A DNA stretch of 64,000 nt from Cyanidium caldarium (GCA_026184775.1 JANCYW010000020.1:163330-227329), one strand, 5' to 3'; positions 9,291 to 19,090 are shown, numbered from the stretch's first letter. Translations and numbers: made by a program. Notes: generated by a model from the sequence alone, not told the origin.

Positions 9291-11588
9291 CTACGATAGC
9301 CACCGCGTCAGGGCGTCTTGTACGGATGACGGCAGCTGGGGACATTCCAGCAAGCCGGCGGACACGGCCAGCTGGGCGCGATGCGCATCGGTCAACAGCG
9401 ACGACACCACCGACTGCAGGCGCGTCGTGGCGGCGGCGTGGTCCCCGTCATCGGCCTTCATGGCGTGCACGGCGCGCTGCAGTATATCGTCGGCGATGTC
9501 TCCAGCGCGCGCATCGCTGCGTTGCAGCCGCTGCGTCAGGCCGGCGTAATTGAAGCACAGCGCGTAAAAGGTGTCGCGCAACTTGCCCGCAGCACCCGCG
9601 GCATCGGGCGGCGTCGCCGTCATCACCGTGTCCGCCAACGCTTGCATCACGCGCGGATACGCCCGCAACAGCGCGTCGCTGATGGCAGGCGTGTGCTGAT
9701 GGGCGAAAGCGTTGCACAGCAGGCGGCACACGAACACGCGCACCGCTACCGGGGCATCCGGGGCGTGGGCCAGCGCTAAACACCGCTGCAGCACCGCGCC
9801 GTCGTCGGTCACTAGAAACCGCTGCGCTCCGGCCAGCTCCACCACCGCCAATCGCGCCAAATCCATGGCCGCCGCCGCCGCCCGTCCAGCATCCAGTTCG
9901 CTCACCATGCGCGCGACGTGCTCCACTCGCTCCGTGGTCCACGGTCGATAGGCGGTGGGCGATAACGGCGGCGTGCGGTACGCCTCGGGCAGATGTTGCC
10001 ATAGACGGGCGTACGAATCGGTGCTGGGGAAGAGAATCGGGGTGAAGGTGGAAGGGGAGGAGGAGGAGGAGCCGTCGGGGATGTAGCGTGCGTCGCCCGT
10101 CAACGGATCCGATGCGGCACCGACCACACTGGTGCCCAGATCCGCGGCGGGCACGTTGCGCGTCAGGAACTCGACCACCTGCGACAGATACGCCGACGGC
10201 AGCTGTTCGCGTTCGAGAAAACGGGTGGCGGCTTCGTACGGGTCCTCTCCGCGGCGGAATCCCAACTGCCGCCGCGGACGTGGGTGCTGCGGATCGGGCG
10301 CCGTCGCTGGTCCGCTCCCACCCCTCTCATCGTCCACATCCACCTCAAACACATAATCATACCCGCTGAGGCCGGCATTGCCGTTGCCTGCGGCGGACGC
10401 CCCCAGCGGCTGTCCGTGCCCATCGACGACGTCGCCGGTCTTGAGCCACTTGTGCTGCGCGGCCGACCACATGTACACCTGTGCGCCACCGGGTGCTCGC
10501 ACCAACCGGGTCTGTCCGTCGCGGGTGCCAGGCACTGCCAGAGCCTCCTCCATCGGTGGCAGGGCGCCCCAGTCGATAGAGGATGGCTGTTCCTGCTCCA
10601 CCTGTTGCCGCGCCATCGTCTGGCGCGCCAGGCTGTCCTCCCATGCGGCCAGCTCGGCCGGCGGCGCTACCCGGCCGGGTACGCGCGTCCACAGCCGCGC
10701 ACGGCCATCCGCACAACCGGTGAGGCAGTCGCCATCGGCGTCGGGGACGAACGCCACGCACCATACCGTGTCCGGATGCGGCACCGTCTGCACCACCTGG
10801 CCGCACCTCCAGTTGCTGATCTTCAGGGTGCGGTCTTCGCTCACCGTCACCAACCACTCACCCCGACAGGCGGCCGCGTACACGAAACTGTCGTGCACGC
10901 GCGACAACCGTCGTTGCAGCTGGCCGTCGGAGGACCACAGCAACACGTCGCCGTCGTTGCCAGTGGACGCGAACGCCTCCGCCGTAGACGTATCGGGCGG
11001 CAGCAGGTCCGGATGCAGTCGCACCAGCGCGCGCACGGCGTCGGTGTGGGCGCGGAGCACCTGGAGGCAAGCGCCACTGGACCGATTCCACAACCGCACG
11101 GTGCGGTCGGCCGAGGCGGTCACCACCACCTCCGCACTGAGTTGCAGCACCGCCCAGACCGCCGCCTGGTGCCCGCGCAGCACCGTCTGCAGACCGCCGT
11201 CCGAGCGCCACAGACGGGCGGTCTGGTCCCAGGAACCGGTCATATAGCCGTCCGGCTGTTGCAGGGCGGTTATGGCACAGACGACGTCGTCGTGTGCTTG
11301 CCACACTTGCGGCGGCTGCGCAGCGTCCAGGTGATGGCGGGCTACCCGCCGATCCGCACCGCCACTCACGAACGCATCAGCAGACGCTCGCGCCACACAC
11401 TGCACGTAAGCGGGAGCGTGCACGCTGCGCGCTGGCAGACATGGCTGCCGGTCACGCCACACCAGCAGCGTGCCATCGCGCGAGCCGGTCACCCACACGT
11501 CGCGACGCAAGCCGGCCACACAGCGTACGTCGCCTTGATGCGCCTCCAACGTGCTGGAGAGTCGGTAGGGAGGGGCATCACCCTCCAT
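9291..11588 (-). CDS. DOA1: PLAA/Doa1-type ubiquitin-binding WD40-PFU-PUL protein
   Basis: 765 residues. ATG 11588 is used because the WD40 propeller starts at once (LSSTLEAHQGDVRCVAGL); the open frame upstream is antisense of the neighbouring aminotransferase. Layout: seven WD40-type blades (~1-290, e.g. TGSWDQTARLW, TASADRTVRLWN), the PFU ubiquitin-binding domain (~355-475, with VYMWSAAQHKWLKTGDVV and YDYVFEVDVDDE), and a C-terminal helical PUL domain (~500-765) that binds Cdc48/p97. The protein routes ubiquitinated cargo with Cdc48. Length agrees with yeast Doa1 (715) and human PLAA (795). The ATG overlaps by two bases an ATG on the other strand at 11587, but the divergent aminotransferase probably starts 368 bp away. 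Confidence 0.92.
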   Translation of the reverse strand: MEGDAPPYRLSSTLEAHQGDVRCVAGLRRDVWVTGSRDGTLLVWRDRQPCLPARSVHAPAYVQCVARASADAFVSGGADRRVARHHLDAAQPPQVWQAHDDVVCAITALQQPDGYMTGSWDQTARLWRSDGGLQTVLRGHQAAVWAVLQLSAEVVVTASADRTVRLWNRSSGACLQVLRAHTDAVRALVRLHPDLLPPDTSTAEAFASTGNDGDVLLWSSDGQLQRRLSRVHDSFVYAAACRGEWLVTVSEDRTLKISNWRCGQVVQTVPHPDTVWCVAFVPDADGDCLTGCADGRARLWTRVPGRVAPPAELAAWEDSLARQTMARQQVEQEQPSSIDWGALPPMEEALAVPGTRDGQTRLVRAPGGAQVYMWSAAQHKWLKTGDVVDGHGQPLGASAAGNGNAGLSGYDYVFEVDVDDERGGSGPATAPDPQHPRPRRQLGFRRGEDPYEAATRFLEREQLPSAYLSQVVEFLTRNVPAADLGTSVVGAASDPLTGDARYIPDGSSSSSPSTFTPILFPSTDSYARLWQHLPEAYRTPPLSPTAYRPWTTERVEHVARMVSELDAGRAAAAAMDLARLAVVELAGAQRFLVTDDGAVLQRCLALAHAPDAPVAVRVFVCRLLCNAFAHQHTPAISDALLRAYPRVMQALADTVMTATPPDAAGAAGKLRDTFYALCFNYAGLTQRLQRSDARAGDIADDILQRAVHAMKADDGDHAAATTRLQSVVSSLLTDAHRAQLAVSAGLLECPQLPSSVQDALTRWLS

Positions 11589-11955
11589 GAACTGGGGGCG
11601 AGGGGATGGACGGGTGCAATGGGGGGGGGGCGATGCGTGTGCACCGTCTGTGGTGACTCGTGCACTCGTCCGCCCCGCTCCTCGTCCGCAGACAGAGGCG
11701 GGGGCACGCCTCGCACGGCGCGACGACTTGGCGTCCGCACAGACGGCCGTTCCGTGGTCGGTGGTCGCACCGCCCGCGAGGTGTCGGTCTGTCGACCAGC
11801 ACCCGGAGAGCTTGAGCGTATTCCCACCGCCGAATCGCCCGAAGCTCACCGTAGAAAGGGAGCCACTTTGGACAGCTGAGAAAGGCTTCAGCTCATCGAC
11901 CGGGTCCGGCCGACGGCGGCGCGCCAGGGGTTCTCGCCTCGTCGCTCCTGTCGCC
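11589..11955. promoter_or_regulatory. 367-bp divergent intergenic region between PLAA and aspartate aminotransferase
   Basis: Holds both promoters. A run of ten G (11621-11630) preceded by CAAT resembles one telomere unit (AATGGGGGG), but only one unit is present. The aminotransferase frame stays open through the region from an ATG at 11587; a 123-residue extension without domain content seems unlikely. Confidence 0.5.
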
Positions 11956-13275
11956 ATGGACTTGGGCAATGGAGTGGCGCCCGTTGGGGCACCGGTTACG
12001 AGCACCAGCGCCACCACATCGGTGTTTGCTTCGGTGCCGGAGGCGCCCCAAGATCCCATCCTCGGCCTGAACGAGTTGTTCCGCGAGGATCCGTCGCCGC
12101 ACAAGGTCAACTTGGGCGTGGGCGCGTACCGCACCGACGAGAACCGCCCGTACGTGTTGGGCGTGGTGAAGCGCATCGAGCAGGAGATGGCCGCGGACAC
12201 GGCCACCGTGCACGAGTACTTGCCGATCGAGGGCTGGCCCGAGTTTCGGCGCCTCTCGGCACACCTGGTATTCGGGGCGGATGCGCCGGCGCTGCGCGAA
12301 GAGCGCGTCGTGACGCTGCAGTCGCTGTCGGGCACGGGGTCGTTGCGGGTGGTGGCGGAGTTTCTGGCGCATTTTTACCGGCCAGGAACGGTGTGCTGCA
12401 TTCCGCAGCCGACCTGGGGCAACCACAAGAACATCTTTCCGCGCGCCGGGTTGCCCGTGCGCGAGTATCGCTACTATGACGATGCCAACCGCGGGCTGGA
12501 TTATGATGGCATGGTGGAGGATTTGGAGGCGGCACCTACCGGATCGATTGTGGTGCTGCACGCCTGTGCGCACAATCCCACCGGTGCCGACCCCGACATG
12601 CAACAGTGGCAGGGCGTGTTGGAGGTGGTGCGGCGGCGCCGGCACTTTCCCCTGTTCGATTGCGCGTATCAGGGGTTCGCGTCCGGCTCGTTCGAGCGCG
12701 ATGCGGCGGCGATACGGCTGTTTGCCGCGGCCACGCCTCCGTTGGAGATGGCCGTCACGCAGTCGTTCGCCAAGAATATGGGCTTGTACGGCGAGCGCGT
12801 CGGCGCCCTGCACGTTGTGTGTGCCGAGGCGGCGGTGACCCGTGCGGTGATGAGCCAGTTGAAACAGGTGGCGCGTGCGATGTACTCCAGTCCGCCCGGA
12901 CACGGCGCCGCCATCGTCACGCGGGTGCTGCGCGACCCGGCGCTGTTCGCCGAGTGGGAGACCGAGGTGCAGGTCATGAGCGGGCGCATCATGCGTATGC
13001 GCCGCGAGCTACACCAGGCACTGCAGGAGAACGGCACCCCGGGCAACTGGGGACACGTGCTCACCCAGATTGGCATGTTCAGTTTCACCGGCCTGAGTGC
13101 CTCGCAGTGCCTGTATCTGCGCGAGCGATACTACATCTACATGACCAGCAACGGGCGCATCTCCATGGCCGGCCTGACGTCGGACAAGGTGCGTTACCTG
13201 GCGGACGCTATGAAGGACGCGGTGTTGCACGCCGGCAAAGACGGTGGCAGTGGCGGAATGGCGCCGAAGATCTAG
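11956..13275 (+). CDS. aspartate aminotransferase (class I)
   Basis: PLP enzyme that interconverts aspartate + 2-oxoglutarate and oxaloacetate + glutamate; 439 residues. ATG 11956 leaves a ~35-residue Ser/Thr/Pro-rich leader before the core begins at PQDPILGLNELFREDPSP. Core motifs: VNLGVGAYRT, SGTGSLR, PTWGNHKNIF, HACAHNPTG, DCAYQGFASG, and the PLP lysine in SFAKNMGLYGERVG (Lys ~273). The substrate-carboxylate Arg is expected in the C-terminal domain near MTSNGRISMAGL, where the family has N-GR-S. The leader could be an organellar presequence, but it has no arginine, so a cytosolic isoform is at least as likely. It is convergent with the small gene at 13,310, 34 bp away. Confidence 0.92.
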   Translation: MDLGNGVAPVGAPVTSTSATTSVFASVPEAPQDPILGLNELFREDPSPHKVNLGVGAYRTDENRPYVLGVVKRIEQEMAADTATVHEYLPIEGWPEFRRLSAHLVFGADAPALREERVVTLQSLSGTGSLRVVAEFLAHFYRPGTVCCIPQPTWGNHKNIFPRAGLPVREYRYYDDANRGLDYDGMVEDLEAAPTGSIVVLHACAHNPTGADPDMQQWQGVLEVVRRRRHFPLFDCAYQGFASGSFERDAAAIRLFAAATPPLEMAVTQSFAKNMGLYGERVGALHVVCAEAAVTRAVMSQLKQVARAMYSSPPGHGAAIVTRVLRDPALFAEWETEVQVMSGRIMRMRRELHQALQENGTPGNWGHVLTQIGMFSFTGLSASQCLYLRERYYIYMTSNGRISMAGLTSDKVRYLADAMKDAVLHAGKDGGSGGMAPKI

Positions 13276-13309
13276 TCGCGGGGAGGACAGGCGTAAAGAG
13301 GGACGCGCC

Positions 13310-13597
13310 TTACGGCGTCGCCCGGTGCAACGTGGCGCTCGCTACCGGGTCGCCCACCGCCTCTCCGGAATCGCCTCGAGCAGTGAGTCGTCGCACCTCA
13401 TCTCGCAGCCAGGACACGTCACGCTCCATCTCAAACGACGTCTGGCGCAGGGTCAGCACGCGCTCTTGCAGCTCCTGCACGGAGCGATCCACCAGGGCGC
13501 CCGCGCGCACCACCTCACGCTGCAGACGGTAGTAACCAGCGCCGGCAGCCAGTGCAGCCCCCATAAAGAAAGCGCACAGGTTGGATCGGAGCGCCAT
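13310..13597 (-). CDS. small single-pass membrane protein with coiled coil, unknown function
   Basis: 95 residues from a genuine ATG. The N-terminus is basic then hydrophobic (LCAFFMGAALAAGAGYYRL, residues ~7-25), followed by a heptad-like amphipathic helix (~28-75, ALVDRSVQELQERVLTLRQT) and a polar tail. This single N-terminal membrane segment plus coiled coil is the form of several small mitochondrial inner-membrane proteins (MICOS-type subunits among them), but no diagnostic motif is seen. It fills an otherwise empty slot between two convergent/divergent genes with ordinary spacing, which supports it as real. It is divergent from the phosphoglycerate dehydrogenase gene. Confidence 0.6.
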   Translation of the reverse strand: MALRSNLCAFFMGAALAAGAGYYRLQREVVRAGALVDRSVQELQERVLTLRQTSFEMERDVSWLRDEVRRLTARGDSGEAVGDPVASATLHRATP

Positions 13598-13843
13598 AAC
13601 GGGCAGCGTGCGTGTCGAGCGGGCGTTTCGGTGGTGGGCGCGGTGCGGCGAGCGACCCGCCGGAAGCGGTGTGGTTTCGCTGCGCGCGCTCCCGTCCCCC
13701 GCGCGCGCGCGCGCGTGGGCGATGGCGGCGACGACACATCGATCGCGGCGACATCGCCGTTTCGGATGGCGCGGCGTCGGTTCCGCGGCGGCGTCTCTCG
13801 AGCGTCGTCACCGCTCATCGCCGCCAACGGCAGATCGAGTTGT

Positions 13844-15724
13844 ATGCCTGTCGCGGACGCGCAAACAAGCTTAGCGTTCGCATCAGCCATCGCGGTATCA
13901 GGGGGCGGGGCACGAGGGCACTTTTCGCTTCGCCACCGACGTGGTTGCGGACGCGTTCCGCGGCGCGCGATCGCTCCGTCGGCCTTCGCCGCCAGACCGT
14001 TTCGCCCGCTGGCCGCCACCATGAGCACTTCATCCACTCCCGCAGGCAAATGGAAAGGCCCTGGGGTCAGCGCTATGGCCGTCGGTGGCAGTTCCCAGAG
14101 CCTGAACGGCGTGGCCGATCTCTCGCAGATGGCGGTGCTGGTGCCTGAGCGGCTGGACGCTGACGGCGTCCAGATCCTGCAGCAGGCGCAGCTACAGGTG
14201 GACTGCCGGTACGACCTGAGTGAGGAGGAGTTTCGCGCTGCTCTACCGCAGTATGACGCGCTGATCGTGCGCTCCGGCACCAAAGTGACCCGCGAGCTGC
14301 TCGAGACGGTCAACCCGGCGCGTCTGCGGGTGATCGGGCGCGCCGGCGTCGGTGTGGACAATATCGACCTGGCGGCGGCATCGGAGCGCGGCATTGTGGT
14401 GGTGAATGCGCCCACCGGCAACTGCGTGGCCGCGGCCGAGCACACGGTGGCGTTGTTGTTGGGCATGGCGCGCAACATCGCCGCGGCGGATGCCGCCTTG
14501 AAACGCGGCACCTGGGGTCGCAACCAGTACATGGGCGTGTCGCTGGTGGATAAGACGCTGGGCGTGTGCGGTTTCGGACGGATTGGGCGTGAGGTGGCGC
14601 GTCGGTGCCGGGGCCTCGGCATGAAGCTGGTGGCGTACGATCCGTACTGTCCGGTGGAGGTGGCCAAGGCGGCCGGAGTGGAGTTGGTGGCGTCGCTGGA
14701 GACGCTGTTGCGGGCGGCGGATTTCCTCACGGTGCACCTGCCGCTCACCGATGCCACCCGCGGTATCATCGATGGCGCGGCACTGGCGCAGTGCAAACGG
14801 GGCGTGCGCGTGCTGAACGTGGCCCGCGGCGGCATCGTGAACGAGGCGGCGCTGCTGGGCGCGCTCGAATCCGGACAGGTGGCTGCGGCCGCCATGGATG
14901 TGTTCGAGCACGAGCCGCCGCACAAGTATCCGGAGTCGGCGTCGGCCAAACTGGTGGCGCACCCGGCGGTGCTGGCCACGCCGCATCTCGGCGCCAGCAC
15001 CGTGGAGGCGCAACTGGACGTGGCGCTGGAGGTGAGCGAGGCGGTGGTGACGGCGTTGCGAGGTGATTTCGCGCCCACCACGGTGAATGCGCCGTCGCTG
15101 CCTCCGGAGCTGCTGGCGTCGCTCAAGCCGATGGCGGACCTGGCGCAGGAACTGGGGCAGTTGGCGGCGGCGCTGGCGGACCGCGTCAACCACGTCACCA
15201 TCACGTATGCGCTGCGTGATGCCGAGAAACGCAACGCCTCCCGCTTCCTGCGCGCCTCGGTGCTGAAGGGAATGCTGCAGGCGTCCTCGGCGGTCGCCAT
15301 CAACTACGTGAACGCCGACGTGGTGGCGGAGCGGCGCGGCCTCACCTGGACCGAAGTGACCGAATCGTCGCTGGCCACCGTCGAGTCGGAGCACCTGCGG
15401 CTGCAGGTGGACGGACACCTGGTGGAGGGACGGGTCATGTCGGGCGCGCCGCGGGTCACCCGCATAGACACGTTCGACATCGACATCGGTCTGAGCGGGC
15501 GCGTGCTGGTGTACGAGCAGGTGGACCGGCCGGGCATGATCGGCCTGGTGGGCTCGCTGCTGGGCGATGCACACGTGAACATCAGCTTCATGACGCTGGG
15601 GCGGGAGGCGCAAGGCGGCCGAGCGCTGGTCGTGCTGGGCGTGGACTCGGAACCGGACCGCGAGGTGTTGGATGCCATCGCTGCCAAGATCGGCAGTCGG
15701 CCGCGGATGATCGTGTTCAGTTAG
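13844..15724 (+). CDS. D-3-phosphoglycerate dehydrogenase, probably plastid-targeted
   Basis: First enzyme of the phosphorylated serine pathway: oxidises 3-phosphoglycerate to 3-phosphohydroxypyruvate with NAD+. ATG 13844 gives 626 residues with a ~60-residue leader rich in Ala, Ser, Arg and Phe (e.g. SLAFASAIAVSGGGARGHFS), which looks like a plastid transit peptide; ATG 13766 in the same frame would add 26 residues, and ATG 14021 would remove the leader. Domain order: substrate/nucleotide-binding domains with RSGTKVTRELL, GRAGVGVDNID, the dinucleotide fold GFGRIGREVARR (~243), NVARGGIVNEAAL, the catalytic His in TPHLGAST (~381), then an allosteric substrate-binding domain and a C-terminal ACT domain (YEQVDRPGMIGLVGSLLGD). 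Length fits the long plant/bacterial type. Confidence 0.93.
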   Translation: MPVADAQTSLAFASAIAVSGGGARGHFSLRHRRGCGRVPRRAIAPSAFAARPFRPLAATMSTSSTPAGKWKGPGVSAMAVGGSSQSLNGVADLSQMAVLVPERLDADGVQILQQAQLQVDCRYDLSEEEFRAALPQYDALIVRSGTKVTRELLETVNPARLRVIGRAGVGVDNIDLAAASERGIVVVNAPTGNCVAAAEHTVALLLGMARNIAAADAALKRGTWGRNQYMGVSLVDKTLGVCGFGRIGREVARRCRGLGMKLVAYDPYCPVEVAKAAGVELVASLETLLRAADFLTVHLPLTDATRGIIDGAALAQCKRGVRVLNVARGGIVNEAALLGALESGQVAAAAMDVFEHEPPHKYPESASAKLVAHPAVLATPHLGASTVEAQLDVALEVSEAVVTALRGDFAPTTVNAPSLPPELLASLKPMADLAQELGQLAAALADRVNHVTITYALRDAEKRNASRFLRASVLKGMLQASSAVAINYVNADVVAERRGLTWTEVTESSLATVESEHLRLQVDGHLVEGRVMSGAPRVTRIDTFDIDIGLSGRVLVYEQVDRPGMIGLVGSLLGDAHVNISFMTLGREAQGGRALVVLGVDSEPDREVLDAIAAKIGSRPRMIVFS

Positions 15725-15874
15725 AGAGCGTGGGAAGAGGGATGTGCGGTAGAGGCAAGGGGCATCTCCAATCGTAGCGCAATATGCCCGCAGCCGCCAC
15801 CTTGTCGACCGTCTCCTCCGGGCTTGTAAACTAGACGCCGGCGCTCCGCACATCGATCTCCGCTCCTCCCTATT

Positions 15875-17245
15875 CTACAGCCTTACGTCCACGCGGCTGT
15901 ATCGCGCACCTAACAGCGTGGCCCGCTCCAGCAACGCTGCAAAGCGGTTCTCAAACTCGCGGCTGGCGGCGCCGGCCAGCCGGTCCAGTGCCGCGGCGCA
16001 CGCGGTATCGGCGGCGAGGGACGACTCGAGGGGGGTGAGCGCGTCGCCGTTGCGAGCGCGCTGGCGCAACGCTTTGAGGTAGGTGTTGCGGAAGCGCTCG
16101 CTGCCGAGGGTGAGCGAGCGGGTGGAGGTGTTCACCGCCACCGGGCGACCGCGGTCAGCACGGCCGCTTCCATCACCTGAGGAGAGGCCGCGTCGACGCA
16201 CCTTGCCGTAGGTGACCGCGGCGGCGGTGGGATCAAAGGCATCGTCATCGGCATCTTCGGTGCCCGACCCGCTGGACGGCTCCGCGGCGGCAGACAGCAG
16301 CGTGTCCTGAATGCGGCAGAGTTCGCCCAGGGCGCCCACCACCAACACGCACGCAGTGGCTGCGCTGTCGTCATCGCTCGCCAGTCCGCTACGCCGCAGC
16401 AACGCCCGGATGTCGTGCACCGTCAGCGGGCTGGCGCCGCCGGCATCGCCTGTCGCCCAGGTCAGAAAGCGCCAATACGGCGCGTACCCGTGCAGCGCCT
16501 GCAGCACCGCCTGCCGTTGTTCGGCGCCGGCATCCTCCCGCCCGTTTTGCACTTTCATGCGCGGACCGCCGGTCACCTCCAGCGCCACCGAACCGCCAAA
16601 GGCGATGGTGTCCGCCCAGGAGGTGTCTTGCACGTAGCGTCGGATGGTGCCCAGCGCCTGCAGCGCCTCGGATATCCCCTGAGCGCCCTCGGCATCGACG
16701 CCATCCGGTGGCGTCGCGGCCGCCGTGCCGCCGTCGGCCGATCGGAGCAGGCCGAGCAGGGAGCGCACCGTGCCGCTGCTGCCGCCGACGTCGGTGCGCT
16801 GGTCGTAGGTGAGCGCGTCGGCCAGCGCCAGCCGCAGCAGATGCTCCAGATGCCACGGGCGCTCCGACAGCACGTTGCGCAAGTTTTGCTTCAGGCGATT
16901 CAGGGTAGAGACGCGGATCTCCTTGTCGCCGTAGCGGTTGACGTCGAAATCGACAAACGCCGAGGTAGGTGCGGGCGTGCGCAGGAGCGACCCGATCCCG
17001 GTGCCGACCACGAGGTACTGCAACAGTTGTCGGCGAGTATACCGTGGGGTAGAGAGGCAGGCGTGGAGAGCATGGAGAGGAGCGCGGTGGAGGCGGGCGC
17101 GCCTCAACCAGAATGGAGGAGGCGGCGTGAGCGGAACGAAGCACGCGATGGGGAGCGCGGCGGACGCATGGGAGGATGCGAATTGCAGGACAACCGAGGG
17201 CTCACGATGAGGCCATGCTGTGTTTTGGAATGTTCCCCCACTCAT
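15875..17245 (-). CDS. thylakoid-lumen APX-fold protein lacking peroxidase residues (TL29/APX4-like)
   Basis: 456 residues from ATG 17245 (an ATG at 17395 is also in frame). The leader is bipartite: a basic Ser/Ala-rich plastid part, then a twin-arginine signal RRQLLQYLVVGTGIGSLL (~71-88) with a TSA/F cleavage-like site, implying Tat transport into the thylakoid lumen. The mature part resembles class I haem peroxidases: HLLRLALADALTYD (~136-149) aligns with the distal LVRLAWHDAGTYD motif, and SWADTIAFGGSVALEVTGGP (~208-227) with the SYADLF-GGP motif. Distal Trp and His are replaced by Leu and Ala, and no proximal ALSGAHT-type motif is found. It therefore probably does not bind haem as a peroxidase, as reported for plant TL29. 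Its length is larger because of acidic and Gly-rich insertions. Confidence 0.65.
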   Translation of the reverse strand: MSGGTFQNTAWPHREPSVVLQFASSHASAALPIACFVPLTPPPPFWLRRARLHRAPLHALHACLSTPRYTRRQLLQYLVVGTGIGSLLRTPAPTSAFVDFDVNRYGDKEIRVSTLNRLKQNLRNVLSERPWHLEHLLRLALADALTYDQRTDVGGSSGTVRSLLGLLRSADGGTAAATPPDGVDAEGAQGISEALQALGTIRRYVQDTSWADTIAFGGSVALEVTGGPRMKVQNGREDAGAEQRQAVLQALHGYAPYWRFLTWATGDAGGASPLTVHDIRALLRRSGLASDDDSAATACVLVVGALGELCRIQDTLLSAAAEPSSGSGTEDADDDAFDPTAAAVTYGKVRRRGLSSGDGSGRADRGRPVAVNTSTRSLTLGSERFRNTYLKALRQRARNGDALTPLESSLAADTACAAALDRLAGAASREFENRFAALLERATLLGARYSRVDVRL

Positions 17246-17497
17246 CGCCTCTCCCTGTCTCGCCGTGATGCTTTTCCAATTCCCCTGTCGACCGGCACTG
17301 CAATGCGTGCTGCCGTGAAGGGCAACCGGCGCGCGCGGTTGTGGGCGCGGAGCTCCCCGCGCGGTGGCGCGCGTTTCGCGGAGACCATCTCTCATGTAGA
17401 CACCCTCACATCCGAGGGTACGCGAGGGGGCGTCTGCTGATGCACCGCATACCACGACGCCGCATCGGGGCGTCTTACAGAGCGCTCGCGCCTTTAC

Positions 17498-19090
17498 TCA
17501 CCACTGCATATCCTCATCCACCTCCTCTTCGCCTACCGCTTCGGCGGGCGGCACCGGTTCGAATTCGTAATCGCTCGCGGCGTCCTCCTGCATGGTCTGC
17601 CCTGCCTCCACTCGATCGTTTGACGGTCGCGCCGGCGGCAACGACAACAGACGATACACCACCCCTTCCTCCTGCCCCTCTTCTTCTCCCTCTCCCGTAT
17701 CGCCACTCTCTACGCGCACCGGTTCGGTCTCGTCCAGTTCAAACTCGCGCGTCCACTCTCCCACCACCGCCGCGCCGAGTTGCACTCGTTCCGGCAATCC
17801 GATACGCCGCGGCAACGTGTAATACGGGATGGTGCCGTCGGCCCAATCACTCACCAACAGCCGCGCCGCCGCCTCCACGTCCAGCACGCCGCCTTTGCGC
17901 AACTTGCCGCGACGCTTGGCCAACAGACTCAGGAACAGTCGGGTCAGAGCGGGTGCACGCTCGTCGGCCTCCTCCACATCGGCCAACGTGCAGGCCGGCA
18001 GCTGATACCGCAGCGACAAGGCGCCGTCGGCATTGTAGCCACATCGCCGCAGCACCAACTCCGCTGCCAGGACAGGATCCTCCAAGCGATCCACCGGAAT
18101 GGCATTGCGCAGCGCCAGCAGCGCCGCTTGTCGCGACGCTCCGACCGCACTCTCCGTCGCCTCACCGGGTACCACCTCCAACTGTTCGGCGAACGGGTTC
18201 AGGATCACCCCGGGCGAGTCCAACAACCGCACCTGACGATCCAGTTTCACCTCCTGGATCGATTGGGTAACTCCGGGCACGGCGCCGGTGCGCGCCACCT
18301 GTTTCCCGCGCATCAGCGCATTCACCAGCGTTGATTTGCCCACGTTGGGTGCGCCCACCACACCCACCACTACGGCGGCACCACCGCGGGCGCGCGCGTA
18401 CGCTTTGAGCGCCGCCAACAACGGGTCGGTGCGCAGCCGTCGGGCGGAATGGTTCGATGCCGAGGCACGGAAGCGATGCGTGTCGTCGTGATATCCACTG
18501 CCCAGTGCAATGGTCGGCAGCTCGGCGCTCAACCGGCGCCGCCAGGCCTGTACCGCATGCCGCGGCACCAGATCGCACTTGCTCAACACCAACAGCAGCC
18601 GCTTGCCGCCCGCCGCCGACGCGCCCGCCGCCAGCACCTGTCGCTCCAGCGCCGCACACCGACACTCCAGCGGGTTGCGCGCATCCAAGACCTGAACAAC
18701 AACGTCCGACGTGGTGATGATATGGTGCAGCTGACTCGCAAACGCCCGTCGACTGTGCTGCGCCAGTTGCAGCGTGCGATCGGCACCTCGAGTGCCTACG
18801 CCCTCATCTCGTTCCTCCTGGTCCTTCCCTCCCCGCTGCACACTCGACTCCAGCGCCATCCTCCTAGCGGCCCGCTCCAGCATCTGCCGCTTGTACGGCC
18901 ACAAGTGCGGCACCCCGGGGTCTTTGCGGCGGCGGTGTCCCGGCGGCGGCGGCGGCAGCGGCGATGCACCGGCCCCACGTCGCTGCCGTCGCATCAACTT
19001 GCGCACCTGACGGTGGTGCTCTGCCACCTTACGCTTCACTTTATACTTGTGTTTCAGCGTCTCCCGCTTGGAGTGCACGTGTTTGCTCAT
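17498..19090 (-). CDS. GNL3: nucleolar circularly permuted GTPase of the GNL3/nucleostemin (Grn1) type
   Basis: 530 residues. ATG 19090 is chosen because it opens with the basic family N-terminus (KRETLKHKYKVKRKVAEHHR), and KDPGVPHLWPYKRQML follows at ~63. The G motifs are in permuted order: DARNPLECRC, G4 SKCDL, then G1 GAPNVGKST (~246-254), G2 PGVT, G3 DSPG. This order and the basic coiled-coil front are those of nucleolar 60S-biogenesis GTPases (GNL3, GNL3L, Grn1, NUG1). The C-terminal half has the helical domain with ALRNAIPVDRLEDPVLAAEL and VSDWADGTIPYYTLP, and ends in an acidic tail. It is divergent from the IFRD gene across 238 bp. Confidence 0.9.
   Translation of the reverse strand: MSKHVHSKRETLKHKYKVKRKVAEHHRQVRKLMRRQRRGAGASPLPPPPPGHRRRKDPGVPHLWPYKRQMLERAARRMALESSVQRGGKDQEERDEGVGTRGADRTLQLAQHSRRAFASQLHHIITTSDVVVQVLDARNPLECRCAALERQVLAAGASAAGGKRLLLVLSKCDLVPRHAVQAWRRRLSAELPTIALGSGYHDDTHRFRASASNHSARRLRTDPLLAALKAYARARGGAAVVVGVVGAPNVGKSTLVNALMRGKQVARTGAVPGVTQSIQEVKLDRQVRLLDSPGVILNPFAEQLEVVPGEATESAVGASRQAALLALRNAIPVDRLEDPVLAAELVLRRCGYNADGALSLRYQLPACTLADVEEADERAPALTRLFLSLLAKRRGKLRKGGVLDVEAAARLLVSDWADGTIPYYTLPRRIGLPERVQLGAAVVGEWTREFELDETEPVRVESGDTGEGEEEGQEEGVVYRLLSLPPARPSNDRVEAGQTMQEDAASDYEFEPVPPAEAVGEEEVDEDMQW

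Noticed and set aside
11621-11630. AAT followed by ten G as an interstitial telomere
   Set aside because: Only one unit is present; a plain G run explains it.
11587-11955. N-terminal extension of aspartate aminotransferase from an ATG at 11,587
   Set aside because: It would add 123 residues without family similarity and place the start on top of the PLAA start codon; ATG 11,956 fits the enzyme length.
14243-15853. 536-codon open frame on the minus strand
   Set aside because: Fully antisense to the phosphoglycerate dehydrogenase gene; its His/Arg/Gln-rich content is what GC-rich codons give on the opposite strand.
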